NCBI GenBank assembly: GCA_031421935.1
Contig: JANOPQ010000185.1
Coordinates: forward strand, 1-64,000
Source of the DNA: JAJTFW01 sp031421935
GTDB lineage: Bacteria > Bacteroidota > Bacteroidia > AKYH767-A > OLB10
Length of the DNA stretch: 64,000 bases
Reading direction: 5' to 3'
A program made the position numbers and the translations under genes. Shown here piece after piece: positions 51,907 to 62,300 of this stretch. The notes beneath the pieces are model-generated. The model was not told the origin of the DNA, did no database searches, and worked only from the letters and a program-made list of their open reading frames with translations. The first letter of the stretch is position 1, and every line of letters begins with the position of its first letter.

Positions 51907-52812
51907 TTATTTTAGCCAACTGGATAAATCACGATTGATTAATTGTTGTGTTCTGATGATATCGTTTCTGTAAAAATTCAATAGATCTTCTCTTAGTTTT
52001 GCATCAAGAATTAATTTGTTTTCACCTTGTTTCGATGGTTTTCTAAATTGATGCATTATTTTTCTCCTCGTTTTTTCTGCAATCAAAAAATGAGTAATTG
52101 GCTTCAATAATGTTTTTACATGGTTATTTTGAAAGAGATATTTAAACCAGAAATTATGTTGTTGTGGATCTGAAATATTGTATTTTACGGAAGTGTCTGG
52201 AATAATAGAGCCGTCCACATTTATAAATTTGAACAACTCCTGCATAATTTCTACAGGCTGTTTGGTGAGTTCTTCTTGTAATATCACTTTTACTTTGGTG
52301 AAATGTTGTTGAAAAGCAGCAATACCATCTGCATACAAACCCAATCGCTTGTATTGCCACATAAAATCCCAGTTCAATACGGCACGATTCGCTTCTTCTT
52401 CTAATGCTGATTCAAGGGATAGATCTTCTTTATCCATTCTTGTAAAATGTTTGTAGCCGCTAAGGAGTCGATCAATTGGTTGTCGGATAACAATGATTAT
52501 CGGAATATCTCCCAGTGTTTTTTTGATATTTGGAATGGCTGTATCATGATAGTGAAGATAACAAGTAGACACTTCACCAATTGCACCTCCTTGACATTTG
52601 GAGTAAAGTTGATTGTATTTATCCTCAGTAAAAATGATGCGAGAACTTTCTCTTCTTCCACGCTCATCTTCCGATTGATTTTTATATAAATCAGATATAA
52701 AGAAAAAGGTTTCTTTTTTTGGAATACACACTTCAGGATGTTGTTCTAGATAATAGAACAACGATGTGGTTCCACATTTTGCAACACCAGCAACAAGGAA
52801 ATTTGGTTTCAT
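51907..52812 (-). CDS. PAPS-dependent sulfotransferase, copy 4
   Basis: A 301-residue member, the most distant of the four: VAGVAKCGTTSLFYYLEQH (residues 7-25), then KKETFFFISD in place of KEPNxFS, and IIIVIRQPIDRLLSGYKHF (about 105-123). The C-terminus RDLSSWLK keeps the family tail. It overlaps the 3' end of the flippase gene by four bases (ATGA-type junction), which ties the two in translation. Confidence 0.9.
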   Translation of the reverse strand: MKPNFLVAGVAKCGTTSLFYYLEQHPEVCIPKKETFFFISDLYKNQSEDERGRRESSRIIFTEDKYNQLYSKCQGGAIGEVSTCYLHYHDTAIPNIKKTLGDIPIIIVIRQPIDRLLSGYKHFTRMDKEDLSLESALEEEANRAVLNWDFMWQYKRLGLYADGIAAFQQHFTKVKVILQEELTKQPVEIMQELFKFINVDGSIIPDTSVKYNISDPQQHNFWFKYLFQNNHVKTLLKPITHFLIAEKTRRKIMHQFRKPSKQGENKLILDAKLREDLLNFYRNDIIRTQQLINRDLSSWLK

Positions 52813-54143
52813 AATGAATCAGTGGATGTATTATTCGATCGAGTTAAGCCTGGAATATAGATGGAAAGGAATCCAAATTTTTTATAGACATATAAACAGC
52901 CAGCAAAATTTTGAACAATCTTTGCCGACGCAGAAGCAATGGCAGCTCCCGTAATACCAATTCGAGGCACTAGAATAATGTTAAGCGTAATACTTGTAAA
53001 TGCAGCGAAAAGAATGATGGTATTGTATGGTTTTTGATGCCCTGTCATTTGCAATAGTATCCCAACTGAGCCAGTAATGGAGCTAAAGAAATTTCCAATG
53101 GAGAGTATAATTAACGCCGTGCTGGCTTGTTCAAATTCTTTTCCAAAAAAGGAAAGTATCCATTCTGGAAAGATAATGATCAATACGGTAAATGGTAGGG
53201 TTGCGTAAAAGAGCATTTTAGTGGATGTAAAAATGGAATCGCGTAGTTTCGAGAAATCATTCTTGCTGTGATATTCGGCAAAAGTGGGACCTTGAATGGC
53301 ATTGATGGCCATTAATATTATTGCGGACGCAGAAGCCATTTTAAAAGCGGTATCATATAATCCTACTTCAAGTTCTGTCCTAAAAATGCCAATTACTAAA
53401 TTGTCGATCCAGTTTAAAATAAAAAAGATGGAGCCAGTGATCATCATAGGAAGAGATTCTAATGCCATCTCCTTCATTGATGTTGTTTCAACAACTGCAA
53501 CTTCTTTTATTCGACTGTATTTATACCATGCAATACTATATAATAATAGGACAAGAATGCATGAAATCATATATCCAAGTGTAGGGCTAATGTTTAGCGC
53601 AAAATAATATCCAATAAAAATAAAGGCTACGTTGAATAAAGGAATGATCGCTTTATAAAGAGTGAAACCAATCATGTTTTTCATACCACGAAATGCAGCA
53701 GCATGAATATTAATAAACACAAATGGCGCTAATGCAAAACACATTACTTTTAGATGTGTTGTTAATTGCGGTTTGTGAAATACTGCATTCGCTAAATATT
53801 CAGCGGTGACAAACAGCAATAATGAAAGAAGCACCGAGCTTATGGCTGTAATTTTGATGGATGTGATAAACGCCGATTTAATAACTTCTGGTCGATCAGC
53901 TGCTTTAGCAGCTGCGACTTTTCTAGTGAGTAGATTGTCTAAGCCCAACAATCCAAGAATGGCCAACAATTGCAGTACCGTGAACGATAATGTAAAACTT
54001 CCCAAGGCGGTTGGCCCTAACATCCGTGCCACAACAAAAACAAAAAGATACTGAGTTATCATCCCTCCAGCTTTCACCGAAAGTGCAATGCCACCTTTTT
54101 CTAGTAGTAAGGATGATTCCTTTTGATTGCCCTTTTTACTCAT
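52809..54143 (-). CDS. Wzx-like polysaccharide flippase
   Basis: A 444-residue membrane protein with about 12 helices of the MATE/MOP type. GGIALSVKAGGMITQYLFVFVVAR, LGPTALGSFTLSFTVLQLLAILGLLGLDNLLTRKVA and the paired FFSSITGSVGILLQMTGHQKPY are characteristic of the polysaccharide exporters. It would move a lipid-linked oligosaccharide across the inner membrane. It is the first gene of the tightly packed run with the four sulfotransferases and the polymerase. A near-consensus box CATCTTTG (54155-54162) lies 11 bases upstream. Confidence 0.9.
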   Translation of the reverse strand: MSKKGNQKESSLLLEKGGIALSVKAGGMITQYLFVFVVARMLGPTALGSFTLSFTVLQLLAILGLLGLDNLLTRKVAAAKAADRPEVIKSAFITSIKITAISSVLLSLLLFVTAEYLANAVFHKPQLTTHLKVMCFALAPFVFINIHAAAFRGMKNMIGFTLYKAIIPLFNVAFIFIGYYFALNISPTLGYMISCILVLLLYSIAWYKYSRIKEVAVVETTSMKEMALESLPMMITGSIFFILNWIDNLVIGIFRTELEVGLYDTAFKMASASAIILMAINAIQGPTFAEYHSKNDFSKLRDSIFTSTKMLFYATLPFTVLIIIFPEWILSFFGKEFEQASTALIILSIGNFFSSITGSVGILLQMTGHQKPYNTIILFAAFTSITLNIILVPRIGITGAAIASASAKIVQNFAGCLYVYKKFGFLSIYIPGLTRSNNTSTDSL

Positions 54144-54223
54144 ATCTTCAAAGGCAAAGATGACTATTTTTCCTTCTATAAGTGAGTGTAATTCCTGTTT
54201 CTCTTACGAGATTTCAACCACTA

Positions 54224-54257
54224 TAAAAAGAAAAAAGAGGCCGGTTTTGCCGACCTC
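54224..54257 (-). terminator. Minus-strand terminator without an upstream gene
   Basis: GAGGCCGG (54237-54244) and CCGACCTC (54250-54257) pair with one mismatch around TTTTG; on the minus strand a T-rich run (TTTTTTCTTTTT, 54225-54236) follows. It lies upstream of the flippase start. No minus-strand gene is visible between here and 54763. Confidence 0.7.
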
Positions 54258-54763
54258 CTTGGAACTAATGAAAAGTATAAAAAAATGACAATTTGTTATT
54301 TATATTTTGGAAATGTGATATATTGCGACAAATTTGATTTTCAAATTGCTGTGGAGCAACAAGTTAAGGTTCTATTTTGCTCGGTTCTTTGAATAAGTAA
54401 GCTAGGATCTAGGCATTCTTAAGAGGAGTGATGAATTGCAAATCAGTTAAAGAGTTTAATTTTTATAGGAGGCTGAAGGATTTTATTAACGTAATGAAGT
54501 GCCGTTTTTTGATTTAATAATTTTTACAAAGAAGAGAAGGCAAAGTGAATTTTAGCTTATGCTAGTATTAAATTGAAATAAACTTTTGGGTGTGTTATTC
54601 ATGTTACAGGCGGTTGTTAACATTAATTTAAAAGAGAGTTTATTTAATCAATCGGTTTTACAATTTGGTAATGGTAAGATAATTTGAAAAGTATTCATTT
54701 CGGATTTCTGGTTTCTACTTTTGCATTCAATAAAATTCTAAACTTCTCATCGCAGCTGAAATC
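54258..54763. other. AT-rich gap before the paralogue cluster
   Basis: No protein-coding frame and no RNA gene that I recognise. It holds the promoter box at 54716-54723 for the plus-strand cluster and, if the orphan terminator is real, may encode a short minus-strand transcript; I found no exact TAnnTTTG for it on that strand. Confidence 0.5.
54716..54723 (+). promoter_or_regulatory. -7 promoter box TACTTTTG for the paralogue cluster
   Basis: An exact TAnnTTTG match followed by C, 40 bases before the ATG at 54764. The TTTG at 54683-54686 is too far (29 bases) for a standard -33. Confidence 0.5.
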
Positions 54764-56869
54764 ATGAAAAAATTTACCATCTTATTCTTGTCCTTCATAT
54801 TATTGTACCAATTGGGAAGTAGCCAAAATGGTTTGGAAGGGGTCATTGTAGAAAAATATTATATTTCTAATGCTGCTGATGCAGCCGGAAGTTCTGGTGT
54901 GTTACCAACTGGATCTACTACCTATCGCATTTTTATTGATTTGCTGCCAGGTTATACATTTCAAGCTGCATACGGTGTTCCTAATCATGAACTTCGTTTC
55001 CAAACTACTACTTCTTTTTTCAACAATGAAGATTACGGTGCTACCACACCTACTTTTAGTAAAACAAATGCTAGAAATAATACCGTAATGTTAGATTCTT
55101 GGTTTAGTGGCGGAGCCTCTTGTGGAGGTAATTTTGGTATTTTGAAACCAGAAGATGGAGTAGCAGGTGGAACCAATGTTATTAATGCAAATGGAATTTT
55201 AGCAAACAACGACCCTCTCGCAGGTATTCCTTTAACTGCACAGGATGGAATTTATACAGCTGTAACTCCTTCTGTAACCGTACTCGGTTTTACTCCAGCT
55301 CAGTTAGATGTGATCGACGCAATTAGTAATGTTGGAAATTTAATTTCTACAACGAATGCTTCATGGGCTGTTTTGGGTGGTTCAACAGGCCCAATTCCAT
55401 CTGTAAATAAAATACTAATAGCACAGTTTACGACGAATGGTACATTTTCTTTTAAATTAAATATTCAAATTGGAACTCCTATGCCTGGTGTTTCTCAGAA
55501 TTTTGTTGCTGAAAATGCAACCGGAAACGAAATTCTTTTCCCTGCATTAATTTATTCCTCTGTTTCTCTTCCTACAGCAGCAGTATCTATCGCAACCAAT
55601 GTCCCATTCCCGGTTTGTACCGGAACATCAGTGGTTTTTACCGCTACTCCTGTAAATGGTGGTGCTACCCCTTCTTATCAATGGAAGAGGAATGGCGCTA
55701 ACGTAGGTACCAATAGCCCTACGTATACTACTTCCGGACTTGTTGCCAACAATGTCATTACCTGCGTAATGACTTCCAGTATTGCTGGGGCGCTGAATAA
55801 TCCGGCTACGTCAAATGCGATCACAGCACAAATAATTGCAAAACCTGTAGCCAATATTGTATCTACCGGACCTACCACCTACTGCTCCAGTGCGAATGCC
55901 TGTACATTATCAACTACGGCTGTAGCGGGTGACACGTATTTATGGTTTAAAGGGTCTACAAGCATTGCCAATTCTAACAGTCCCACGTATGTTCCAAACT
56001 CTACTACTTCTAAAACGTACAAAGTACAAGTAACAAATAGTGGTGGTTGTAGCAAAACATCCAGCACCGTAAGTATTACAGTAAATCCGTTACCGGTTGC
56101 AACGGTAACCATTTCCGGACCTACTACGTTTTGTAAAGGCTCAAATGCTTGTACGCTGACAGCGAACAGTGGCGCAGGACTTACTTACCAATGGAAAAAA
56201 GGAAGCGTTAATGAGGCTGGAGCTACCGGAATTTCTTTTCAACCTAATGCTACAAGCACTGGTTATAAAGTTCAAGTCACCAATGCAAATGGTTGTTCTA
56301 AAACTTCTAGTGCAACAGCTATAATCGCTAACGCACTTCCAACTGCAACAATTACCCCACAAGGTCCTACTACTTTTTGTAGTGGTGACAGCGTAGTTTT
56401 AAAGGCTAATAGCGGGGCTGGATTAACTTATCAGTGGATTAAAGGCGTTATACCACAAGCCGGTCAAACGTCAATTAATTACACAGCTAAATCACAAGCT
56501 TCTTATAAAGTAACTGTAACGAATGCTAATGGTTGTACAAAAAATTCATCATCGGTTTCAATAACTGTTAATTGTCGTGAAGGGGATTCATTCGGAATTT
56601 CTGATGGAAATGAAAGTCTTTCTACTTATCCAAATCCAACGAATGGTCCATTCACAATAAATTATTATAACAATGAATTAATTTATACTGATGCACAAAT
56701 AGTAATTCTAGATGTTTTAGGTCGAGTGATTTATACGGAGGAAGTTGAAATTGTTGATGGAGTATTTAACAAAGAACTTTCGTTGGAGAACCCATTAGTG
56801 AATGGAATGTATTTTGTTTCCTTAAACTATAGTGGAAAGGGAATTACCAATAAGTTCTTGGTTGATTAA
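54764..56869 (+). CDS. Secreted paralogue 1: GLE-VEKYY domain, Ig-like repeats, type A T9SS domain
   Basis: A 701-residue exported protein. The signal ends LGSSQ. Residues about 21-275 form the domain shared by four proteins here: GLEGVIVEKYYIS, GSTTYRIFIDLLPGY, VMLDSWFSGGASC, GIPLTAQDGIY, ASWAVLGGSTGP, LIAQFTTNGTFSFKLN. A segment with Ig-like repeats follows (about 285-605), three of them opening GPTTxC and carrying YxWxKG. A type A T9SS sorting domain ends it (LSTYPNPTNGPF ... NKFLVD), so it should be exported and held at the surface. I do not recognise the shared domain. It is the first gene of the cluster. Confidence 0.85.
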   Translation: MKKFTILFLSFILLYQLGSSQNGLEGVIVEKYYISNAADAAGSSGVLPTGSTTYRIFIDLLPGYTFQAAYGVPNHELRFQTTTSFFNNEDYGATTPTFSKTNARNNTVMLDSWFSGGASCGGNFGILKPEDGVAGGTNVINANGILANNDPLAGIPLTAQDGIYTAVTPSVTVLGFTPAQLDVIDAISNVGNLISTTNASWAVLGGSTGPIPSVNKILIAQFTTNGTFSFKLNIQIGTPMPGVSQNFVAENATGNEILFPALIYSSVSLPTAAVSIATNVPFPVCTGTSVVFTATPVNGGATPSYQWKRNGANVGTNSPTYTTSGLVANNVITCVMTSSIAGALNNPATSNAITAQIIAKPVANIVSTGPTTYCSSANACTLSTTAVAGDTYLWFKGSTSIANSNSPTYVPNSTTSKTYKVQVTNSGGCSKTSSTVSITVNPLPVATVTISGPTTFCKGSNACTLTANSGAGLTYQWKKGSVNEAGATGISFQPNATSTGYKVQVTNANGCSKTSSATAIIANALPTATITPQGPTTFCSGDSVVLKANSGAGLTYQWIKGVIPQAGQTSINYTAKSQASYKVTVTNANGCTKNSSSVSITVNCREGDSFGISDGNESLSTYPNPTNGPFTINYYNNELIYTDAQIVILDVLGRVIYTEEVEIVDGVFNKELSLENPLVNGMYFVSLNYSGKGITNKFLVD

Positions 56870-56916
56870 TGTACATTTATTAGCATAAATTTCAAAAAGT
56901 TTAATTCAAGTTAGTA

Positions 56917-58023
56917 ATGAAAAAGTATTGTTGGTGTTATTTGTTTTTTTGTTTTATATTGAATTCAAATGCAAATGCACAAAAAGGGTTGGAGAATATT
57001 ATAGTGGAGAAGTATTATATTTCTACAGCTGCCGATACAATAGGAACAGAGCTAGGAGGGTATCTTCCTATTGGCTCTGTTACTTATCGTGTGTATGCCG
57101 ACTTAACTCCTGTTCATCGACTTCAAGCCATTTATGGGGAAGCCCAACATGAATTAAAAATTGCTACTACAACTCGTTTTTTTAATTGTGCAAAAAATGA
57201 TGGAAAGTCATCCACTGACATAGAACCTTCTTTTCTTAAAGAAAGCACTTTGCTGTTGGATTCATGGGTCAGTGTAGGTGCTGCATGCTTAGATTATCAA
57301 GCTGTGTTGAAATCAATGGATGATTCGCTTCCCACTTTTGTTGAAAGTAATGAACTGAATATTTTGAGAAATGAAGAAAAGGATCTAGGTATTCCATTGA
57401 CAATAGTAGATGGAATGAAGAAGTTGAAACTACAACCAGGTCCTGTGTTTTTCAATTTCGATAAGGAGTTGCAAAATTTCCAGTATGCATTTCGAGATTC
57501 AGTAAATGGCATCATCAGTACACTCAATGGTGCTTGGGCTTCTTTTGGTGGATCTGTGGGCCCACACCCTCAAAATCAAGTTTTGTTAGGTCAATTTACT
57601 ACCGATGGTGTATTTAGTTTTGAATTGAATTTGTTAATAGCTATTCCAGGAGGAGGTTCTGAAAAGTTTGTCGCAAAAAATCCGGTAGATAGCGAATTTG
57701 TGTTTCCAGCTTTAATTTATACTTCTTCACCTAACAATAAGTCGCCTCAAATCTTGTTGGCTGTTGATCAACAGCAAAAGAAGAAAGGAGTAAGTGCAAT
57801 TGAATTATTGGCAACGGCCAGTGATGAGGATGGAAAAGTAGTAGCTGTCGATTTTTATGTTAATGATAGATTGGTTTATACAGATTCTACTTTTCCGTTT
57901 GCATTTAGCTATAATGGAAATTCAAAGGATGCCATAGTATCAGCTTCTGCCATAGACGATAAGGGAACTAAATGCAGATCTAAAAATATATTTCTTTCTG
58001 GTACTATTTCTCAGCACGATTAA
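56917..58023 (+). CDS. Secreted paralogue 2: GLE-VEKYY domain with a bacterial Ig-like end
   Basis: A 368-residue exported protein with a signal ending NANAQ. The shared domain is complete (GLENIIVEKYYIS, GSVTYRVYADLTPVH, LLLDSWVSVGAAC, GIPLTIVDGMK, GAWASFGGSVGP, LLGQFTTDGVFSFELN). From about residue 275 comes a Big_9-type Ig-like domain (IELLATASDEDGKVVAVDFYVND). There is no T9SS sorting domain, unlike its sisters, so it may be periplasmic, bound to a partner or released. Just 47 bases separate it from paralogue 1. Confidence 0.85.
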   Translation: MKKYCWCYLFFCFILNSNANAQKGLENIIVEKYYISTAADTIGTELGGYLPIGSVTYRVYADLTPVHRLQAIYGEAQHELKIATTTRFFNCAKNDGKSSTDIEPSFLKESTLLLDSWVSVGAACLDYQAVLKSMDDSLPTFVESNELNILRNEEKDLGIPLTIVDGMKKLKLQPGPVFFNFDKELQNFQYAFRDSVNGIISTLNGAWASFGGSVGPHPQNQVLLGQFTTDGVFSFELNLLIAIPGGGSEKFVAKNPVDSEFVFPALIYTSSPNNKSPQILLAVDQQQKKKGVSAIELLATASDEDGKVVAVDFYVNDRLVYTDSTFPFAFSYNGNSKDAIVSASAIDDKGTKCRSKNIFLSGTISQHD

Positions 58024-58214
58024 TAACCAGGTTTGTTAAATTATTGTTTTCAATTGGTACCAATTTTGGTATTCCTTAACTCAAAGTTAATCTTCTTTTA
58101 AACAATAATAAAGGGTAATTGTTGAGTTTTGTCGTCTGATTGCTTCTATACAAAGCAACTGATTTTGGAACTAGTATACTTAACATTATCAATTAATATT
58201 TAATACCATTTATT

Positions 58215-59303
58215 ATGAAAAAATTAATACTCCTTTCTGGACTTCTCATGACCAGCTTGTTTCTTCAAGCACAAAATGGGTTGGAAAATATCATTGTAGA
58301 AAGATACTATGTATCGGAGCCAAATGATACAAATGCAAATTCTACTGGAGGTATTCTTCCTGTGGGATCTGTAACCTACCGCATTTATGTGGATATGTTA
58401 CCAGGATATAAATTTCAAGTATGTTACGGAGTTCCAACTCATGAAATGAGAATTGAAACTTCTACTTTGTTTTTTAATAATGAAGATCGTGGCTCTACAT
58501 CACCTAATTTCTCCTTTGTGAATGCAGCAAAGAATACCGTAATGCTCGATTCATGGTTGTCAGTCGGAGCAGCATGTAATGGTTATATGGGAGTTTTGAA
58601 AACAGAAGATAATGGAGTAAATAACATCATTAATAACTTTTCGCCACAGGTGTTGCAAGGTACAGATGCTTCTGCCGGAATTCCATTGACTACGCAAGAT
58701 GGTTTGATTTTAAGTGCTCCAGAGCCTTTTAATGAATTAGGTTTGACAAATGATATTATCGTTTTTGATAATCAGAATGATGGTACAAATGGACCTTTGT
58801 TTTCAAGTTTTAACGGTTCTTGGGTAGCTTTAAATGGAGCTTCAGGTCCTGATACTTCGATTAACAAAGTATTAATAGCGCAAATTACAACCGACGGAAC
58901 TTTCTGCTTTAAATTGAATGTGCAATTACGCTCTCCAATACCTGGTGTTGTTGAAAATTATGTTGCTGACAGCCCAACTGGAAATGAAATTGCTTTTCCA
59001 GGTTTACAATATTGTTCAAATGTTGGAAATCCAGAGTTTGCAGTGGAAGGTCCTGCGTTTAGTTTGTATCCAAATCCAACGCATGATATTTTTAGTATGT
59101 GGGTTTTTGCAAGCAGACAACCTGGAATATACAATTACAAAATTTATTCGATGGATGGAAAGCAGATGTTGAGTAAATCTTTAGGCGTTACTCAAGCTGA
59201 TGTAATGGAGAAAGTGGATTTGTCAGCTTATCCTTCTGGAATATATTTTGTGGAACTTTCTGTTGAAGGACACTCTTCTACCAAGAAACTAATTAAAAAT
59301 TAA
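58215..59303 (+). CDS. Secreted paralogue 3: GLE-VERYY domain with type A T9SS domain
   Basis: A 362-residue exported protein with a signal ending FLQAQ. The shared domain fills about 20-275 (GLENIIVERYYVSE, GSVTYRIYVDMLPGY, VMLDSWLSVGAAC, GIPLTTQDGLI, GSWVALNGASGP, LIAQITTDGTFCFKLN), and a type A T9SS sorting domain follows at once (FSLYPNPTHDIF ... KKLIKN). This is the minimal architecture of the family: signal, domain, sorting tail. It has a 191-bp upstream gap and lies 52 bases before the receptor gene. Confidence 0.85.
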   Translation: MKKLILLSGLLMTSLFLQAQNGLENIIVERYYVSEPNDTNANSTGGILPVGSVTYRIYVDMLPGYKFQVCYGVPTHEMRIETSTLFFNNEDRGSTSPNFSFVNAAKNTVMLDSWLSVGAACNGYMGVLKTEDNGVNNIINNFSPQVLQGTDASAGIPLTTQDGLILSAPEPFNELGLTNDIIVFDNQNDGTNGPLFSSFNGSWVALNGASGPDTSINKVLIAQITTDGTFCFKLNVQLRSPIPGVVENYVADSPTGNEIAFPGLQYCSNVGNPEFAVEGPAFSLYPNPTHDIFSMWVFASRQPGIYNYKIYSMDGKQMLSKSLGVTQADVMEKVDLSAYPSGIYFVELSVEGHSSTKKLIKN

Positions 59304-59355
59304 TTGTAACTGGTAAATAGTTCTAGTTTGATTAATTCTTGAAATTATTAAGTTA

Positions 59356-62300
59356 ATGATGAATGTATTGTATCGTTTGTTAATTGTAATAGGCTTCCTA
59401 TTTTTATTTGTTAATTCTGCAAAATCACAAGGCGTGATTCGAGGAAAAATAACAGATGCAAATGGAGAAACATTGATTGGAGTAACTGTCGTTGAGAAAG
59501 CAAATCCAAGCAATGGACAAGTTAGCGATTTAGATGGTAATTATTCGATAAAGATTGTAAATAGTGAACCTGTCGTTTTGTTAATCACTTATGTTGGCTT
59601 TACTACTATTGAACAAACTTTTCAGTTAGCGAATAATGAAATTAAATTACAAAACTTTGTTTTGAAAAGCGCTGCAACTGAAGTTAAAGAAGTGGAAATT
59701 GAAGCTAAAGCAATTAAAGCTGCAGATTACTATATGGAGAATATGAAGAAAAAGTCGGCAACAACCATCGACTATGTTTCTTCAGAAACCATGCGTAAAA
59801 CTGGTGATAATAATGTATCTAATGCCATCGCTCGGATCACAGGTGTTTCTACAAGTAGTGCCGGTTTCATTACAGTAAGAGGCATTGGTGATCGATACGT
59901 GCGTACTACTATTAATGGAGCAACCATTCCAACATTAGATCCATTTACCAGTAATATCAAATTGGATTTTATTCCAGCAAATTTGGTCGACAATATTATC
60001 ATTACGAAAACGGCTTCTCCTGATCTTCCTGGAAATTGGGCAGGCGCTTATATTTCTGTCGAAACAAAGGATTACCCAGAAAAATTATCGATTACGGTGG
60101 AATCACAAATCGGATATAATTCACAGAGTACTTTTAAAAATGTATTAACAACAGATGGAAGTGCTACCGATTGGTTAGGATATGATGATGGATTCAGAGA
60201 TCGTGATCATAACCACGTGCAATATATTAATCGTCCTACGCAGTATCAAGAACTATGTGCATTGGGTTTGAAAGATTATTTTGCTGGCTTGGGAGTAACA
60301 ACGAGTTGGGATCAAGGTACTGAAGCTGGAAATAATTATTTCAAATTGGGACTTATTCAATTAGGATTATTAGGGGCAGCAGAGATTAATGACCCAGTAG
60401 CTTACAATAACGCATTATCATTATATGCTGCGAATTATGAATTGCAGGCTTTTGATAAAGTAAATGAATCTTTGCCGGTGTATGGAAAATCTTTTCCTAA
60501 TAATTGGATTCCGTTTAAGAAGAAAGCTCCACTTAACTTCAGTCAAAGTTTTGGAATCGGTAATCAAATAAACATAGGCAAGAACGATGTTATTGGATTT
60601 TTATTTGGATTGAAGTATAATAGCTCGGTCTCATATGATCCATCTGCCAGCGGTACACGTATTGAGAAGCGAGGCGCTGAAGAGCAAACTTTATATACTT
60701 CTTCTCAAAACTTGAGTCGAGAAGCCAATGGATGGAGTGCTTTGATGAATTTGGCTTATAAATTTAACCCGAATAATTCAGTCTCTTTTTTATTTATGCC
60801 TAATCTGAATGGAACTAATAACACACGCGAAATTTACCAAAATGATCTGATTGATTTTCCTGGATTAAGTTCCACTGTCTATGATCAATATTATGAGGAG
60901 CGTAAACAGTATATTTATCAAGCAAAGTCAGAAAATTATTTTCCGAAGTTGAAGACAAAAGTAGAATTAAATGCATCTTATGCTGATGGAAATAGTGATG
61001 TTCCTGACTTTAAAACATGGAATGTACTCGATCTAAATGGACAGCTTTTAAGTGGGATAGGAGGAAACAGTAGATTTTTTAGATATCTTGATGAAAATGT
61101 ACTTGATACAAGAGCAAATATTTTGTTTCCCATAAATGAGAAACCTGGTCTAAATCGTGACTTTAGTTTTGGAGCTTCAAGAGTATGGCAGGAGCGAGAT
61201 TTTCAACAGTATTCATACAGTCTAGGTGCAACTGATAGCAGTGGAAATATTCAATCAGCTTCTTATTTTATTCCCAATAATGATTTAGATGCATTTTTAG
61301 ATCCTTCGGAGTTTGATATAGAAAGTTATTTTTTTCAAGGGATTCCGAAGCGCCGAGCTAAGAAATTTTATTTTGATGATCCAAACCCAGCAAATCATAC
61401 TATCGGTAATTCAGAAGTGTTAGCCGCTTTTGCAATGTTGGATTATAGTTTGAATTTTAGATGGCGCGCTTCCGTTGGTTTGCGAGTTGAAAAGGCAAAG
61501 CTGTTTGCTGATGTGTATGAATACGATCAGAAAGGGTATGGAGTAAATGATTTTAGACGCCGATTTGAAACCGATATTTTTTTGCCAAATCCCGGTAATT
61601 TTAATTTAACAAAGTATCTCCCAAGTCTTAATGTGATTTATAAGCTTAAAGAAGAAGAGAAAGTGGCTATGAATTTAAGAGCGAACTATAGTCGTACTAC
61701 TGCTTATCCTAGTATTCGCGAAATCACAGAAACCAATGTGTATGATTTCGAACTGCGAACTTTTGTTTTTGGTAATTCTAATTTGAGAGAAGTGGATATT
61801 GATAATTTCGATGTTCGATGGGAAACGTTTTATAAATCCGGTACTTCTATATCTTTAAGTGGATTTTATAAAGATTTTGCTAATCATATTGAATTGGTTA
61901 ATTCAGTAGGAGGATATTCTTGGCAAAATGTTGATAATTCATTCGTAGCCGGAATTGAAATAGAAGGAAAGAAAAATCTTACAAAACAATTTGAAGTTCG
62001 TGCTAATATTGCCGTTATTAATTCTGAAACAAATTTTAATTATAGAACAGTAAATGTAGTGAATGGAATTCGTACAGAAGTTCCTGGTGAGTTAATAAAG
62101 CGCAAAATGTTTGGTCAATCTCCCTATGTAGTAAATGCGATCGTTAGTTATCGCTTGGAGAAATCTAAAATTTTAATCACCGCCTCTTATAATATTCAAG
62201 GTAAGAAATTGGTAATTGCAAGTGATGAATTGGCTCCTGCCGTTTATGAGCTACCAAGAAACGTATTGGACATGAAGATAACAAAGGAGTTAGGAAAGCA

